From NCBI GenBank assembly GCA_002436765.1, contig DJNI01000063.1, positions 1-15,076 on the forward strand: DNA of 15,076 nucleotides, in the 5' to 3' direction. Origin of the DNA: Clostridiales bacterium UBA6468. Lineage in GTDB: Bacteria > Bacillota > Clostridia > Oscillospirales > Oscillospiraceae. Of the stretch, positions 1-8,253 are shown in pieces. How positions within the stretch are numbered: position 1 is the stretch's first letter; every line of letters starts with the position of its first letter. The notes under the pieces were generated by a model. The model did no database searches. It worked only from the letters and a program-made list of their open reading frames with translations, and was not told where the DNA came from. The translations under genes were made by a program, and so were the position numbers.

Positions 1-2
1 AC

Positions 3-134
3 AGCGCCGTACCGTTTGATTCCCAGGACTATTTTATGCAGCGATCCCCCCACGTCCCCGCAGAGCCGGTCAGAGAGCCCCAGAAGCTGACACGGCGGTT
101 GAAAAAATGGATGGAGAGGCTCCTGAGGACTTAA
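3..134 (+). CDS. C-terminal fragment of an unidentified protein
   Basis: This frame is open from the window edge for 43 codons and ends at TAA (132-134); the other two plus-strand frames close within about 90 bases. Third codon positions are mostly G or C, as in the neighbouring real genes, which supports coding. The visible tail is polar and ends in a basic, amphipathic stretch (roughly KLTRRLKKWMERLL). I do not recognise a family. The start and most of the gene lie to the left of the window. A chance open frame of this length is possible in GC-rich DNA, so confidence is moderate. Confidence 0.45.
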   Translation, partial: SAVPFDSQDYFMQRSPHVPAEPVREPQKLTRRLKKWMERLLRT

Positions 135-336
135 GGAACCTCTGAATAAATCGTCTGCGGCTGGATAGCGGATCTTTTCCTCTATCTGTGCGGTTTCAAA
201 AGTGGGAAATGCACAAAGCATTTCAAGGGAAAATGGCGCGGCACAGGGCAAAAAGAGCTTCTGTCCGGGCGCTTTGACAGTTTTCAGATGCACTCTAACA
301 CATTTCCGGAAAATTCTCGGGAAATTTGGGGACACG
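135..336. other. Intergenic stretch with no recognised gene
   Basis: About 200 bases lie between the end of the leftmost gene and the aminotransferase terminator. The stretch is AT-richer than its surroundings. I see no ribosome-binding site followed by a convincing frame and no RNA-gene signature. A small inverted repeat (GAAATGC/GCATTTC, 206-224) is the only structure noted, and its size is compatible with chance. Confidence 0.5.
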
Positions 337-370
337 AAGAGACGGCGCGGCTTTGGCCGCGCCGTCTCTT
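337..370 (-). terminator. Hairpin terminator after the aminotransferase
   Basis: A perfect 15-bp inverted repeat (337-351 with 356-370, 4-nt loop) starts 16 bases past the aminotransferase stop codon on the minus strand. The stem is very GC-rich. The following minus-strand sequence begins TTCGTG, so the U-tract is poor. The position and stem strength support termination or 3'-end protection rather than a canonical intrinsic terminator. Confidence 0.6.
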
Positions 371-386
371 GAAAATTCAGGCGTAT

Positions 387-1664
387 TTACTTTGCCAGCA
401 GCTTTTCCAGCGCCGAAAGACGCAGGCTCAGGCACAGTACCTCCATGGCTTTTTCCAGCTCCGCCACCGGGGGCAGGCTGGGGGCGATGCGGAGGTTGGA
501 ATCCTCCGGGTCGTGGCGGTAGGGATAGGTCGCGCCGGCGTTGGTCAGCACCACGCCGGCGTCCCGGCACAGCTCCCAGACCCGCTTCGCCGTGCCGGGC
601 ATGGCGAACAGGCTGACGAAATAGCCACCCTTGGGGTCGTTCCAGCGGGCGATGTCCAAAGGCCTGATCTCCCGGTTCAGCCATTTTGCCACGCACTCAA
701 ATTTCGGCGCCATGACGGAGGCGTGGAGCTTCATAATTTCCAACGTATGCGCCTTGTCCTTCAGGAAACGCACATGGCGCAGCTGGTTGACCTTGTCATA
801 GGAGATCATCTGCACACCGAAAATGCCGGTGAAGTAGCAGATATTGGCCTCGCTGGCAGCCATGCAGGAAATGCCGCCGCCGGCGAAGGTGATCTTGGAG
901 GTGGACGCGAACTCATAGACCATATCCGGCCGTCCCGCCTCGTCGCACAGGGAAAGGATGTCCGGGAACGGGACATAGTCGCCCTCAAATTCGTGGACGC
1001 CGTAGGCATTGTCCCAGATGATGGCAAAGTCCGGGGCGGCGGGCTTCAGGTGGGCAAAGCGGCGGATGGTCTCGTCGGAGTAAATAATTCCGTCGGGGTT
1101 GGAGTATTTGGGCACCGTCCAGATGAGCTTGACCTGGGGGTCCTTCACCAGCTCCTCCACCACGTCCATGTCCGGCCCTTCGGGAGTCATGGGGACGGGG
1201 ATCAGCTCCGCGCCGAAAAATTCGCCGATCTGGAAATGCCGGTCATAGCCGGGGGCGGGGCAAAGAAATTTCACCTTTTCCTCCCGGCACCAGGGCTTGG
1301 GGCTGTGGAGCAGGCCGTGGGTATAGGCGCGGGATACCACGTCGAACATCATGTTCAGAGAAGCCGCGCCGCCCACAAACACCTGATCCGCCTTGCAGCC
1401 CAGCACGTCCGCCCAGTATCTCCGGGCACTGGGGATGCCCGCCAGCTCGCCGTAATTCCGGGCGTCCACGCCGTCGTCATAGCAATCCTCGGGAGTTTGC
1501 AGCACGGTCAGCAGGCCGCTGACCATGTCCAGCTGCTCCGTCGCGGGCTTGCCCCGGGCCATGTTCAGCTTGAGCCCCTGGGCCTTGCAGGCTTCGTAGG
1601 ACGCCAGCACGCTGCCGTATTCACGTTCCAGTTCTTCCCGGGTCATGCAGGAATAGGGAGTCAT
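387..1664 (-). CDS. Type Ic aspartate aminotransferase-like PLP enzyme
   Basis: Predicted cytosolic pyridoxal-phosphate aminotransferase, 425 residues, most like the PF12897 class (type Ic aspartate aminotransferases), which transfer an amino group between aspartate and 2-oxoglutarate. Visible marks: the N-terminal KLNMARGKP block (residues 32-40) typical of this class; YSNPDG near 187-192; WDNAY (217-221) with the aspartate expected to bind the pyridine nitrogen; and TSKITFAGGG (255-264) with Lys257 as the Schiff-base lysine. NLRIAPSLPP near the C-terminus supplies the carboxylate-binding arginine. A start at 1673 is also in frame, but the GAAAGG ribosome-binding site abuts it with no spacing. 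The ATG at 1664 has a 9-nt spacer and is preferred. The gene stands alone with its own promoter and terminator. Exact substrate is not proven. Confidence 0.9.
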   Translation of the reverse strand: MTPYSCMTREELEREYGSVLASYEACKAQGLKLNMARGKPATEQLDMVSGLLTVLQTPEDCYDDGVDARNYGELAGIPSARRYWADVLGCKADQVFVGGAASLNMMFDVVSRAYTHGLLHSPKPWCREEKVKFLCPAPGYDRHFQIGEFFGAELIPVPMTPEGPDMDVVEELVKDPQVKLIWTVPKYSNPDGIIYSDETIRRFAHLKPAAPDFAIIWDNAYGVHEFEGDYVPFPDILSLCDEAGRPDMVYEFASTSKITFAGGGISCMAASEANICYFTGIFGVQMISYDKVNQLRHVRFLKDKAHTLEIMKLHASVMAPKFECVAKWLNREIRPLDIARWNDPKGGYFVSLFAMPGTAKRVWELCRDAGVVLTNAGATYPYRHDPEDSNLRIAPSLPPVAELEKAMEVLCLSLRLSALEKLLAK

Positions 1665-1705
1665 ATCGATCATCCTTTCGGCATTTTGACAGATTTTACG
1701 TGTAT

Positions 1706-1734
1706 ATTATATGTCCGAAGCACCGAAAATGCAA
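1706..1734 (-). promoter_or_regulatory. Sigma-A promoter of the aminotransferase
   Basis: On the minus strand a -35 box TTGCAT (1729-1734) and a perfect -10 TATAAT (1706-1711) are separated by 17 bp. Transcription would start near 1699, about 35 bases before the chosen start codon. A weaker TTGACT further upstream lacks a matching -10. Confidence 0.75.
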
Positions 1735-1839
1735 CATCAGATTGGTCGAAAATTCATTTTTCGCCGCAGAAGTCAAGAAATCTGTGAAATGCACAAAGTT
1801 TCCTGCACACGTCAAATCGTTTTACTGCATATTTCGCAC

Positions 1840-1870
1840 AAAAACGGCGTGACCGAACCCGGTCACGCCG
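1840..1870 (-). terminator. Rho-independent terminator of glgB
   Basis: An 11-bp GC-rich stem (1845-1855 with 1860-1870, 4-nt loop) begins 7 bases after the glgB stop codon. On the minus strand it is followed by a run of five T. This is a classical intrinsic terminator isolating glgB from the aminotransferase promoter. Confidence 0.88.
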
Positions 1871-1877
1871 CCTTCCG

Positions 1878-3890
1878 TTATTTCGCTGCTTTTTTCGGAG
1901 GTTCTGGGAGGATCACCTTTTCCTTCAGCACGAAGCCGGTTCTGGCGGGGATGTACAGCTCAATAAAGTCCCTGCCGTCAAAACGCTTGGTGGCGTAGGT
2001 CTTTTTCGCCACGTTTCCAAAGCCGCCGTACTTTTCGTCGTCGGTGGACAGAACCACCGTGTATTCTCCCGGCCGGTGAACCGGGATGAGGACGTTATTC
2101 AGGGAGTTGCCAAAGTGGAAGTTGAACACGAACATCAGGCCGTGGCGGTAGTAGGCAAGGGTCTGCTCCGGCGCTTTCATCAGCAGCAGGTCTGCCATAC
2201 GCTGGTCGAAAATCCGGTTTTCCTTGGTCAGGTGAATCATATCCTCGTCAAAGTCCCCCAGCCACTGGTATTTGAGCATCCCGTTGTCCTTCAGGCTCCA
2301 CTGGCGGCGGCAGTAATGGAAGCTCCAGCCGTTGCCCTCCCGGGGGAAGTCGATCCATTCGGGATGACCAAATTCGTTGCCCATAAAGTTGAGGTACGCC
2401 TCCCCGCCGCCGGACAGGGTGAACAGGCGGATCATTTTATGCAGGGCAATGGCGCGGTCGATCACGGGGTTGTGGCAGTCCTTGTTCATGTCGGTGTACA
2501 TATTTGCCCCGGCCAGGCGGAAGATCATCGTCTGGTCGCCCACCAGCGCCTGATCGTGGGACTCCACATAGGCCACGGTCTTCTCTCCGGGGCGGCGCAG
2601 GCACATGCTGCCCCACATCTTATTGATGTCCCAGAATTCGTCCTGCCCCTTCACCGCCTTGATCCACATATCCGGCAGTCCCATGCCCAGACGGTAGTCA
2701 AAGCCGATGCCGCCGTCCGCAATGGGCAGGCACATGCCGGGCATACCGGACATATCCTCGGCAATGGTGACGGCCTCGGGGTTCACCTGACGGATCAGCT
2801 CGTTGGCGAGCTGCAAATAGGTCACCGCATCGGTATCGGTGTTGTAGGAAAAATACTTGCCGTCGGAGGTGAAGTCCGTGCCCAGGGCATGGTCATGGTA
2901 CAGCATGGAGGTCACACCGTCGAAGCGGAAGCCGTCAAAGTGGTACTCCGTCATCCAGAATTTCAGATTGGACAGCAGGAAGTGAATGACGCCGGTCTTG
3001 CCGTAGTCAAAGCACTTTGTGCCCCAGGCGGGATGGTCGCCCTTGGGGCCGTCGTGGAAGAACTGCCAGGTGGTGCCGTCGAACATATTGATGCCCTCGG
3101 CGGTGTTCCTGGCGGCATGGGAATGCACCACGTCCAGCAGCACCCGGATGCCCATGGCGTGAGCCTTGTTCACCAGATATTTCAGGTCTTCCGGTCTTCC
3201 GAACCAGGAGGAAGCGGCGAAGAAATTGCTCACCTGATAGCCGAAGGAGCCGTAATAGGGGTGCTCCATAATGGCCATGAGCTGGAGGGTATTGTAGCCC
3301 GCCTTGTGGATCCTCGGCAGGATATTGTCGGCAAACTCCCGGTAGGAGCCGATCTTGCCCTCCTCCTGCGCCATGCCGATGTGGGCTTCATAGATATACA
3401 GCTCATCTTCGCCCACGAAATCCTTGTCCGTCCAGGGGTAGGTCTTCCGGTCGTCCACCACCTCGCACTCGAAGGTGATGGTCTGCCTGTTCTGCACCAC
3501 CCGGCGGGCATACAGGGGGATGTGCTCCGTGCGGGTCAGGTTGGCGTCCACCACGGTCTTGACCTTGCAGCCGTCCCACAGGGCATCGTCCCCGGGGAGG
3601 TACAGCTCCCAGTTCCCGTTTCCCAGATTCGTCAGCGGGTGGGAGGTCTGGTTCCAGCCGTTGAATTCGCCCTCCAGATACAGCTGGTAGGCGCTGGGCG
3701 CCCACTCCCGGTAGTACCAGCCGCCGTCCACGTGATGAAAGCCGAAATAAAGATGGGCATTGGCAAAATCCTTCAGGCTCTGTCCCTCGGACAGAATACG
3801 CTTTTTCGCCGACCGGTACAGGTGCATCCGCAGATCAATATCCCCGGCGAAAGGCTCAAGCTGGGGATTCAACTCCAAAATACGATACAT
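1878..3890 (-). CDS. glgB: 1,4-alpha-glucan branching enzyme, eukaryote-like type
   Basis: Predicted cytosolic glycogen branching enzyme (670 residues, family GH13) that cuts alpha-1,4 chains and rejoins them as alpha-1,6 branches. An N-terminal CBM48-like region (about 45-145) precedes the catalytic barrel. Conserved motifs are DVVHSH (253-258), GFRFDG with nucleophile Asp324, IAED with acid/base Glu378, and ESHDQ with His445-Asp446. ESHDQALVGD, EDMSGMPG and LNFMGNEFGHPEW match eukaryotic branching enzymes (GH13_8) more closely than the E. coli form (GH13_9). An upstream TTG at 3911 is in frame, but an AAGGAG site sits 5 nt before the ATG at 3890, which is chosen. No other glycogen gene (glgC, glgA, glgP) is adjacent. 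The gene is monocistronic, with a clear promoter and terminator. Confidence 0.96.
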   Translation of the reverse strand: MYRILELNPQLEPFAGDIDLRMHLYRSAKKRILSEGQSLKDFANAHLYFGFHHVDGGWYYREWAPSAYQLYLEGEFNGWNQTSHPLTNLGNGNWELYLPGDDALWDGCKVKTVVDANLTRTEHIPLYARRVVQNRQTITFECEVVDDRKTYPWTDKDFVGEDELYIYEAHIGMAQEEGKIGSYREFADNILPRIHKAGYNTLQLMAIMEHPYYGSFGYQVSNFFAASSWFGRPEDLKYLVNKAHAMGIRVLLDVVHSHAARNTAEGINMFDGTTWQFFHDGPKGDHPAWGTKCFDYGKTGVIHFLLSNLKFWMTEYHFDGFRFDGVTSMLYHDHALGTDFTSDGKYFSYNTDTDAVTYLQLANELIRQVNPEAVTIAEDMSGMPGMCLPIADGGIGFDYRLGMGLPDMWIKAVKGQDEFWDINKMWGSMCLRRPGEKTVAYVESHDQALVGDQTMIFRLAGANMYTDMNKDCHNPVIDRAIALHKMIRLFTLSGGGEAYLNFMGNEFGHPEWIDFPREGNGWSFHYCRRQWSLKDNGMLKYQWLGDFDEDMIHLTKENRIFDQRMADLLLMKAPEQTLAYYRHGLMFVFNFHFGNSLNNVLIPVHRPGEYTVVLSTDDEKYGGFGNVAKKTYATKRFDGRDFIELYIPARTGFVLKEKVILPEPPKKAAK

Positions 3891-3949
3891 AGCGTCTCCT
3901 TTTCCGCGCAAATCATATCCGTCGAATGTAGGGGCGCCCCCCTGCCTCT

Positions 3950-3978
3950 ATTTTAGGAGAATCAAAGGACTCTGTCAA
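3950..3978 (-). promoter_or_regulatory. Sigma-A promoter of glgB
   Basis: On the minus strand TTGACA (3973-3978) and TAAAAT (3950-3955) are separated by exactly 17 bp, one mismatch from consensus overall. The start site would be near 3943, leaving an untranslated leader of about 50 bases before the ATG at 3890. Confidence 0.85.
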
Positions 3979-3991
3979 GGGCTTTTCATTT

Positions 3992-4051
3992 TTTACAATT
4001 CGCCCCACTTTTTGATTTTGATTTTACATACAGAAGATTTTGGAATTTACA
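3992..4051 (+). promoter_or_regulatory. Candidate Pho box region upstream of pstS
   Basis: Three copies of TTTACA (3992-3997, 4023-4028, 4046-4051) lie in the AT-rich gap before pstS, all on the same strand. Gram-positive PhoP boxes are direct repeats of TT(A/T)ACA-like hexamers, so phosphate-starvation control is plausible. The spacings (31 and 23 bases between starts) are not the compact 11-bp periodicity of well-studied Bacillus boxes. Possible -10 elements are TAAAAT (4061-4066) or TAGGAT (4075-4080), both without a good -35, as expected for an activated promoter. Confidence 0.4.
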
Positions 4052-4127
4052 ATGGGCTGATAAAATGCGAATCGTAGGATAAATCCTGAGTACATCAAAA
4101 ATAAAGCCTACAAGGAGAAGTAAGATT

Positions 4128-5027
4128 ATGAAAAAAGTCATTTCCATCGCACTGATTGCTATGCTTGTTGTCGCCATGGTCGGCTGCTCTCAGAGTCAGC
4201 CCACCGCCACTACCGCCGCTCCTTCCCAGGCTCCGGCACAGACGACCGCTGCTCCCCAGACCGAGGCTCCCGCAACCACCGCTGCCGCGCTCTCCGGCAC
4301 CGTCGCCACCGACGGCTCCACCTCCATGGAGAAGGTCATCGGCGCTCTGGGCGAAGCCTTCATGGAAGCAAACCCCGGCGTGAACTTCACCTATAACCCC
4401 ACCGGCTCCGGCTCCGGCATCACCGCCGTCTCCGAAGGCCGCTGCGACATTGGCCTGTCCTCCCGTGCGCTGAAGGACGAGGAAGTCGCCTCCGGTCTGG
4501 TCGGCACCGTCCTGGCTTATGACGGTATCGCCATCATTGTCAACCCTGCCAACACCGTGGAGGATCTGGACATTGAGACCATCGCCAAGATCTACACCGG
4601 CGAGATCACCAACTGGTCCGAGGTCGGCGGCGCCGACGCCGAGATCGTCCTGATCGGTCGTGAGGCCGGCTCCGGCACCCGCAGCGGCTTTGAGGAACTG
4701 ACCGGTACCGAAGACAAGTGCAAGTACCGTCAGGAGCTGACCTCCACCGGCGACGTGATCACCGCCGTCGCCCAGAACCCCGACGCCATCGGCTACGCTT
4801 CCCTGGCCTCCGTCAAGGATTCCGTCAAGGCACTGAAGGTCGCCGGCGTGACTCCCAGCGAGGAAACCGTCAAGGACGGCAGCTACCTCATCCAGCGTCC
4901 CTTCGTACTGGTCACCAAGGAAGGCGTGGAGCTCAGCCCCGTCGCCCAGGCGTTCTTCGACTACGCCACCAAGGGTGAGGCCAATGACATCATCACCGCT
5001 TCCGGTGTGGTTCCCGCCAACGGCTAA
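4128..5027 (+). CDS. pstS: Phosphate ABC transporter substrate-binding lipoprotein
   Basis: PstS captures inorganic phosphate outside the cell and delivers it to the PstCAB transporter. The 299-residue product starts with a lipoprotein signal peptide ending at MVGC (Cys20), followed by a low-complexity Ala/Thr/Pro linker (about 21-55) that spaces the domain from the membrane. The binding domain shows the phosphate-contacting blocks TDGSTSM (61-67), TGSGSG (92-97), CDIGLSSR (106-113) and REAGSGTRSGF (178-188). The ATG follows an AAGGAG site by 10 nt. It is the first gene of the operon, separated from pstC by 92 bases holding a strong hairpin. That arrangement commonly allows the binding protein to be made in excess. 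Confidence 0.96.
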   Translation: MKKVISIALIAMLVVAMVGCSQSQPTATTAAPSQAPAQTTAAPQTEAPATTAAALSGTVATDGSTSMEKVIGALGEAFMEANPGVNFTYNPTGSGSGITAVSEGRCDIGLSSRALKDEEVASGLVGTVLAYDGIAIIVNPANTVEDLDIETIAKIYTGEITNWSEVGGADAEIVLIGREAGSGTRSGFEELTGTEDKCKYRQELTSTGDVITAVAQNPDAIGYASLASVKDSVKALKVAGVTPSEETVKDGSYLIQRPFVLVTKEGVELSPVAQAFFDYATKGEANDIITASGVVPANG

Positions 5028-5040
5028 GCAAACGAGCAAA

Positions 5041-5076
5041 GGCTCCCCCACACGGGGGAGCCAACTGCCTTTTTTT
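5041..5076 (+). terminator. Intra-operon hairpin between pstS and pstC
   Basis: A perfect 9-bp stem GGCTCCCCC/GGGGGAGCC (5041-5049 with 5054-5062, ACAC loop) is followed 7 bases later by seven T (5070-5076). It starts 13 bases after the pstS stop. No obvious new promoter is visible before pstC. I therefore read it as a partial terminator or mRNA-stabilising hairpin that sets the pstS-to-pstC ratio. Confidence 0.75.
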
Positions 5077-5119
5077 CTCCATTCGATAAGACGATAAACC
5101 TTCTCGAAAGGCTGATAAC

Positions 5120-5992
5120 ATGAAACACAGAACAAACATTTTTGAGGCCGTCGTCCACGGTATTTTCCTGATTCTCGGACTGATCACCGTGGGCTGTGTG
5201 CTCCTGATCACGATATACCTGATCGTTTCCGGAATTCCTGCCATTCGTCAGATCGGACTGGTTCCCTTCCTGTTCGGCACCAAATGGGCGTCCACGGCGG
5301 CGCAGCCGGAATACGGCATTCTCCCCTTCATCCTCACCAGCGTCTACGGCACCGCCGGGGCAGTCATCATCGGCGTGCCCATCGGATTTCTGACGGCGGT
5401 GTATCTGGCGAAAATGGCGCCGAAGCCCGTCAAGCGTTTTATGGAGCAGGCGGTTTCCATGCTGGCGGGTATCCCCTCCGTGGTTTACGGCCTTGTCGGC
5501 ATGATGGTGCTGGTGCCGGGACTGCGGAAGCTCTTCCACATTCCCGACGGCTCCAGCCTGTTTGCCGCCATCATCGTCCTGGCCGTAATGATCCTGCCCT
5601 CCATCATCAAAATGTCCGTCACCGCCCTGGAAGCGGTTCCCAAGGAATACGAGGACGCTTCCCTTGCCCTGGGCGCAACGCCGGAGGAAACCTACTTCCG
5701 GGTCTCCGTCCCTGCCGCCAAGAGCGGCATTGCCGCCGCCGTGGTGCTGGGCGTGGGCAGAGCCATCGGCGAGGCCATGGCCGTCATGATGGTGGCCGGC
5801 AACGTCCCCAATATGCCCACCTCCCTGTTTGAGAGCGTCCGCTTCCTCACCACCGCCGTGGCCAGTGAGATGTCCTATTCCAGCGGTCTGCAAAAGCAGG
5901 CGCTGTTCTCCATCGCGCTGGTGCTGTTCCTGTTCATCATGCTCATCAACGCCGCTCTGAATTTCTTCCTGAAGGGAGACAAAGCAAAATGA
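5120..5992 (+). CDS. pstC: Phosphate ABC transporter permease PstC
   Basis: PstC is one of the two membrane subunits forming the phosphate channel with PstA. The 290-residue protein shows about six hydrophobic segments (roughly 12-37, 68-96, 110-134, 146-170, 202-227 and 258-283). The permease coupling loop EYEDASLALGATPEETYF (176-193), which contacts the PstB ATPase, is clear, as is the IGEAMAVMMVAGN block (216-228) typical of PstC. The start follows a GAAAGG site by 8 nt. Its stop overlaps the pstA start by four bases (ATGA), implying translational coupling. Confidence 0.95.
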   Translation: MKHRTNIFEAVVHGIFLILGLITVGCVLLITIYLIVSGIPAIRQIGLVPFLFGTKWASTAAQPEYGILPFILTSVYGTAGAVIIGVPIGFLTAVYLAKMAPKPVKRFMEQAVSMLAGIPSVVYGLVGMMVLVPGLRKLFHIPDGSSLFAAIIVLAVMILPSIIKMSVTALEAVPKEYEDASLALGATPEETYFRVSVPAAKSGIAAAVVLGVGRAIGEAMAVMMVAGNVPNMPTSLFESVRFLTTAVASEMSYSSGLQKQALFSIALVLFLFIMLINAALNFFLKGDKAK

Positions 5993-6837
5993 TTTCCAAA
6001 AGAAGAAAGCTATACCTCTGGACGGTTCGGGGCGGGATGTACCTTGCCACAGCGCTGACCGCAGGACTGACTCTGTTCCTCATGGTCTACGTTCTGGCAA
6101 AGGGCATTCCCAATATCACCTGGGAGCTGCTCAGCACCAAGCCCAGCTACCTTGCCGACCGCATCGGCATTTTGCCGGACATCCTCAACACCCTGTACAT
6201 CATCATTTACACCCTGGTCCTGGTGCTTCCCCTGGGGGTAGGCGCGGCGATCTATCTGACGGAGTATGCCCACAATCAAAAGATCGTCTCCGTCATTGAG
6301 TACGCCGCCGAGACCCTTTCCGGCATTCCCTCCATCATCTACGGTCTTGTGGGTATGCTCCTGTTTTCCAACAATATGGGCACTTGCCTGCTGGCGGGCG
6401 CGCTGACTCTCGTCATCATGAACCTGCCCACCATCATGCGCAACACCCAGGAAAGCCTGAAAACCGTGCCCCAGAGCTACCGGGAGGGGGCGTTCGGTCT
6501 GGGCGCAGGAAAGTGGCGGGTCATCCGCACGGTGGTGCTCCCCAACTGCGTGGACGGCATTGTCACCGGCTGCATTCTTTCCATCGGCCGTATCCTGGGC
6601 GAGTCTGCCGCGCTGCTGTTCACCGCCGGATTTGCCCACGTGGTGAACGGTTTCTGGGCTGCGAGAAGGAGCGCGGGCGCGACATTGACGGTTGCCCTGT
6701 ATGTCTACGCCAAGGAGCAGGGAGAATTCGGTGTTGCCTTCGCCATCGCCGCCATTCTGATGGTGCTGGCATTTCTCATTAACCTGTCCGCGTCTCTGGT
6801 AAGTAAGTATTATGGGAGGAAGAATCGAATTGGCTGA
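5989..6837 (+). CDS. pstA: Phosphate ABC transporter permease PstA
   Basis: PstA pairs with PstC to form the membrane channel of the phosphate importer. The 282-residue product has about six hydrophobic segments (roughly 18-38, 64-92, 108-127, 133-150, 188-215 and 245-272). It carries the conserved coupling loop [20 protein letters not shown] (164-183) and the [15 protein letters not shown] block (200-214) typical of PstA. The start codon overlaps the pstC stop, and the end overlaps the pstB start by eight bases, so pstC, pstA and pstB are one tightly coupled unit. Confidence 0.95.
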   Translation: MISKRRKLYLWTVRGGMYLATALTAGLTLFLMVYVLAKGIPNITWELLSTKPSYLADRIGILPDILNTLYIIIYTLVLVLPLGVGAAIYLTEYAHNQKIVSVIEYAAETLSGIPSIIYGLVGMLLFSNNMGTCLLAGALTLVIMNLPTIMRNTQESLKTVPQSYREGAFGLGAGKWRVIRTVVLPNCVDGIVTGCILSIGRILGESAALLFTAGFAHVVNGFWAARRSAGATLTVALYVYAKEQGEFGVAFAIAAILMVLAFLINLSASLVSKYYGRKNRIG

Positions 6838-7579
6838 CATTATTACCGCGAAAAATCTGTGCCTCTGGTACGGGGATACCCAGGCACTGAAATCCATCAA
6901 CATCGCCGTCCCGGAGCACAGCATCACCGCCCTCATCGGTCCCTCCGGCTGCGGAAAATCCACATTTTTAAAAACCCTGAACCGTATGAACGACCTGATC
7001 CCCGGCGTGAAGATAACAGGCGACGTGCGTTACGAGGGCAAGGACATTTTCCAGGCGGAGGTCAACAATCTTCGCAAGGAGGTGGGCATGGTGTTCCAGA
7101 AGCCCAACCCCTTCCCCATGAGCATTTACGACAACATCGCCTACGGCCCTCGCACCCACGGCATTCACAACAGGGCAAAGCTGGACGAGATCGTGGAGCG
7201 TTCCCTCCGGGACGCCGCCATCTGGGATGAAGTAAAGGACCGGCTGAAAAAGAATGCGCTGGGACTTTCCGGCGGCCAGCAGCAGCGGCTTTGCATCGCA
7301 AGAGCCCTGGCTGTGGAGCCGAAGGTGCTTCTGATGGACGAGCCGACCTCCGCCCTTGACCCCATTTCCACGTTGAAGATCGAGGAGCTGGCCGCGTCCC
7401 TCAAAAAAGACTATACCATCGTCATCGTTACCCACAACATGCAGCAGGCCGTCCGTATTTCCGATTACACCGCCTTCTTCCTTCTGGGCGAGCTGGTGGA
7501 ATTCGGCGAAACGGAAAAGATCTTCTCTCAGCCTGTGGACAAACGGACAGAGGATTACATCACGGGGAGGTTCGGATAA
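6830..7579 (+). CDS. pstB: Phosphate ABC transporter ATPase PstB
   Basis: PstB hydrolyses ATP to drive phosphate import. The 249-residue product contains every ABC ATPase signature: Walker A GPSGCGKS (37-44), Q-loop Gln90, LSGGQQQR (146-153), Walker B VLLMDE (166-171), D-loop SALD and switch His202 (VTHN). The start is a choice. An ATG at 6812 has only a weak upstream site, while a TTG at 6830 lies 10 nt after a strong GGGAGGA and gives the family-typical beginning [12 protein letters not shown] is preferred; if wrong, the protein is six residues longer. It overlaps pstA by eight bases and phoU by one (TAATG). Confidence 0.95.
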   Translation: MADIITAKNLCLWYGDTQALKSINIAVPEHSITALIGPSGCGKSTFLKTLNRMNDLIPGVKITGDVRYEGKDIFQAEVNNLRKEVGMVFQKPNPFPMSIYDNIAYGPRTHGIHNRAKLDEIVERSLRDAAIWDEVKDRLKKNALGLSGGQQQRLCIARALAVEPKVLLMDEPTSALDPISTLKIEELAASLKKDYTIVIVTHNMQQAVRISDYTAFFLLGELVEFGETEKIFSQPVDKRTEDYITGRFG

Positions 7580-8220
7580 TGCGGGAATTATTTGAAGAGC
7601 AGCTTCTGCTGCTGAATCAGGAATTGACAGAAATGGGCGCGCTGTGTGAGGAGATCATCTCTCTGGCATCTCAGGCGTTGGTAGCCTATGACAAAGAGCT
7701 TGCGGAAAGGGTCTCCAAGGTCGGCGCGAAGATCGACGAGGAGGAGCGCACCATCGAAACGATTTGTTTGCGTCTGCTTCTTCGTCAGCAGCCGGTGGCG
7801 CGGGATCTGCGCGCCGTCTCCGCCGCGCTGAAAATGATCACGGACATGGAGCGCATCGGCGACCAGGCGGAGGACATTGTGGAGATCATTCCCTGCATGA
7901 TTGCCCATCCCCATGAGGAATACCCCAAGATCCGGGAAATGGCAAAGGAGACCATCGCCATGGTCACGGACAGCGTGGACGCCTACGTCAAGCAGGACGT
8001 GTACCTTGCCAAGGCCGTGCAGATGCACGACGACGTGGTGGACAACTACTTCACCCGGATCAAGAGCGGGCTCATCGACATGATCGCAAAGAACCCCGCC
8101 GAGGGAGAATACGCCCTTGACCTTCTGATGATCGCCAAATACTTCGAGCGCATCGGCGACCATGCCACGAACATTGCCGAGTGGGTGGAGTTCTCCGTCA
8201 CCGGCAGCCATAATGAGTAA
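7579..8220 (+). CDS. phoU: Phosphate-specific transport accessory protein PhoU
   Basis: PhoU is a cytosolic helical-bundle protein that restrains the Pst transporter and the Pho signalling kinase when phosphate is plentiful. The 213-residue product is the normal length and consists of two PhoU repeats, each with the metal-binding signature: DMERIGDQAEDI (89-100) and YFERIGDHATNI (188-199). The start codon shares one base with the pstB stop, and a GGGGAGG site lies 8 nt upstream. It is the last gene of the pst operon. No phoP-phoR pair is adjacent, so its signalling partner must be encoded elsewhere or be the unlinked kinase at 12597-14057. Confidence 0.94.
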   Translation: MRELFEEQLLLLNQELTEMGALCEEIISLASQALVAYDKELAERVSKVGAKIDEEERTIETICLRLLLRQQPVARDLRAVSAALKMITDMERIGDQAEDIVEIIPCMIAHPHEEYPKIREMAKETIAMVTDSVDAYVKQDVYLAKAVQMHDDVVDNYFTRIKSGLIDMIAKNPAEGEYALDLLMIAKYFERIGDHATNIAEWVEFSVTGSHNE

Positions 8221-8253
8221 ACCGGGCTTTTGCCGTGTGTTCCTTTGTTTGCG

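Noticed and set aside
1686..1713. Possible plus-strand promoter TTGACA with TATATG
   Set aside because: It would drive transcription away from any plus-strand gene and straight into the glgB terminator; the -10 is poor and it overlaps the well-supported minus-strand promoter.
288..1787. 499-codon open frame opposite the aminotransferase
   Set aside because: Antisense shadow; it runs through the terminator and promoter of the real gene and has repetitive, His/Gly/Val-rich composition.
206..1798. 13-base direct repeat GAAATGCACAAAG at 206-218 and 1786-1798 flanking the aminotransferase, the first copy within a small palindrome
   Set aside because: A single 13-mer match is roughly what chance gives in 15 kb counting all pairs; there is no further similarity around the copies and no att-like or IS-like structure.
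2076..3956. 626-codon open frame on the strand opposite glgB
   Set aside because: It is an antisense shadow produced by GC-rich codon use; the product is unlike any family I recognise and glgB has full motif support, promoter and terminator.
4095..5135. 346-codon Gly-rich open frame opposite pstS
   Set aside because: Gly/Asp-rich translation is the mirror of the Ala/Thr/Pro and Gly/Ser codons of pstS; it covers the pst leader and hairpin and has no ribosome-binding site of note.
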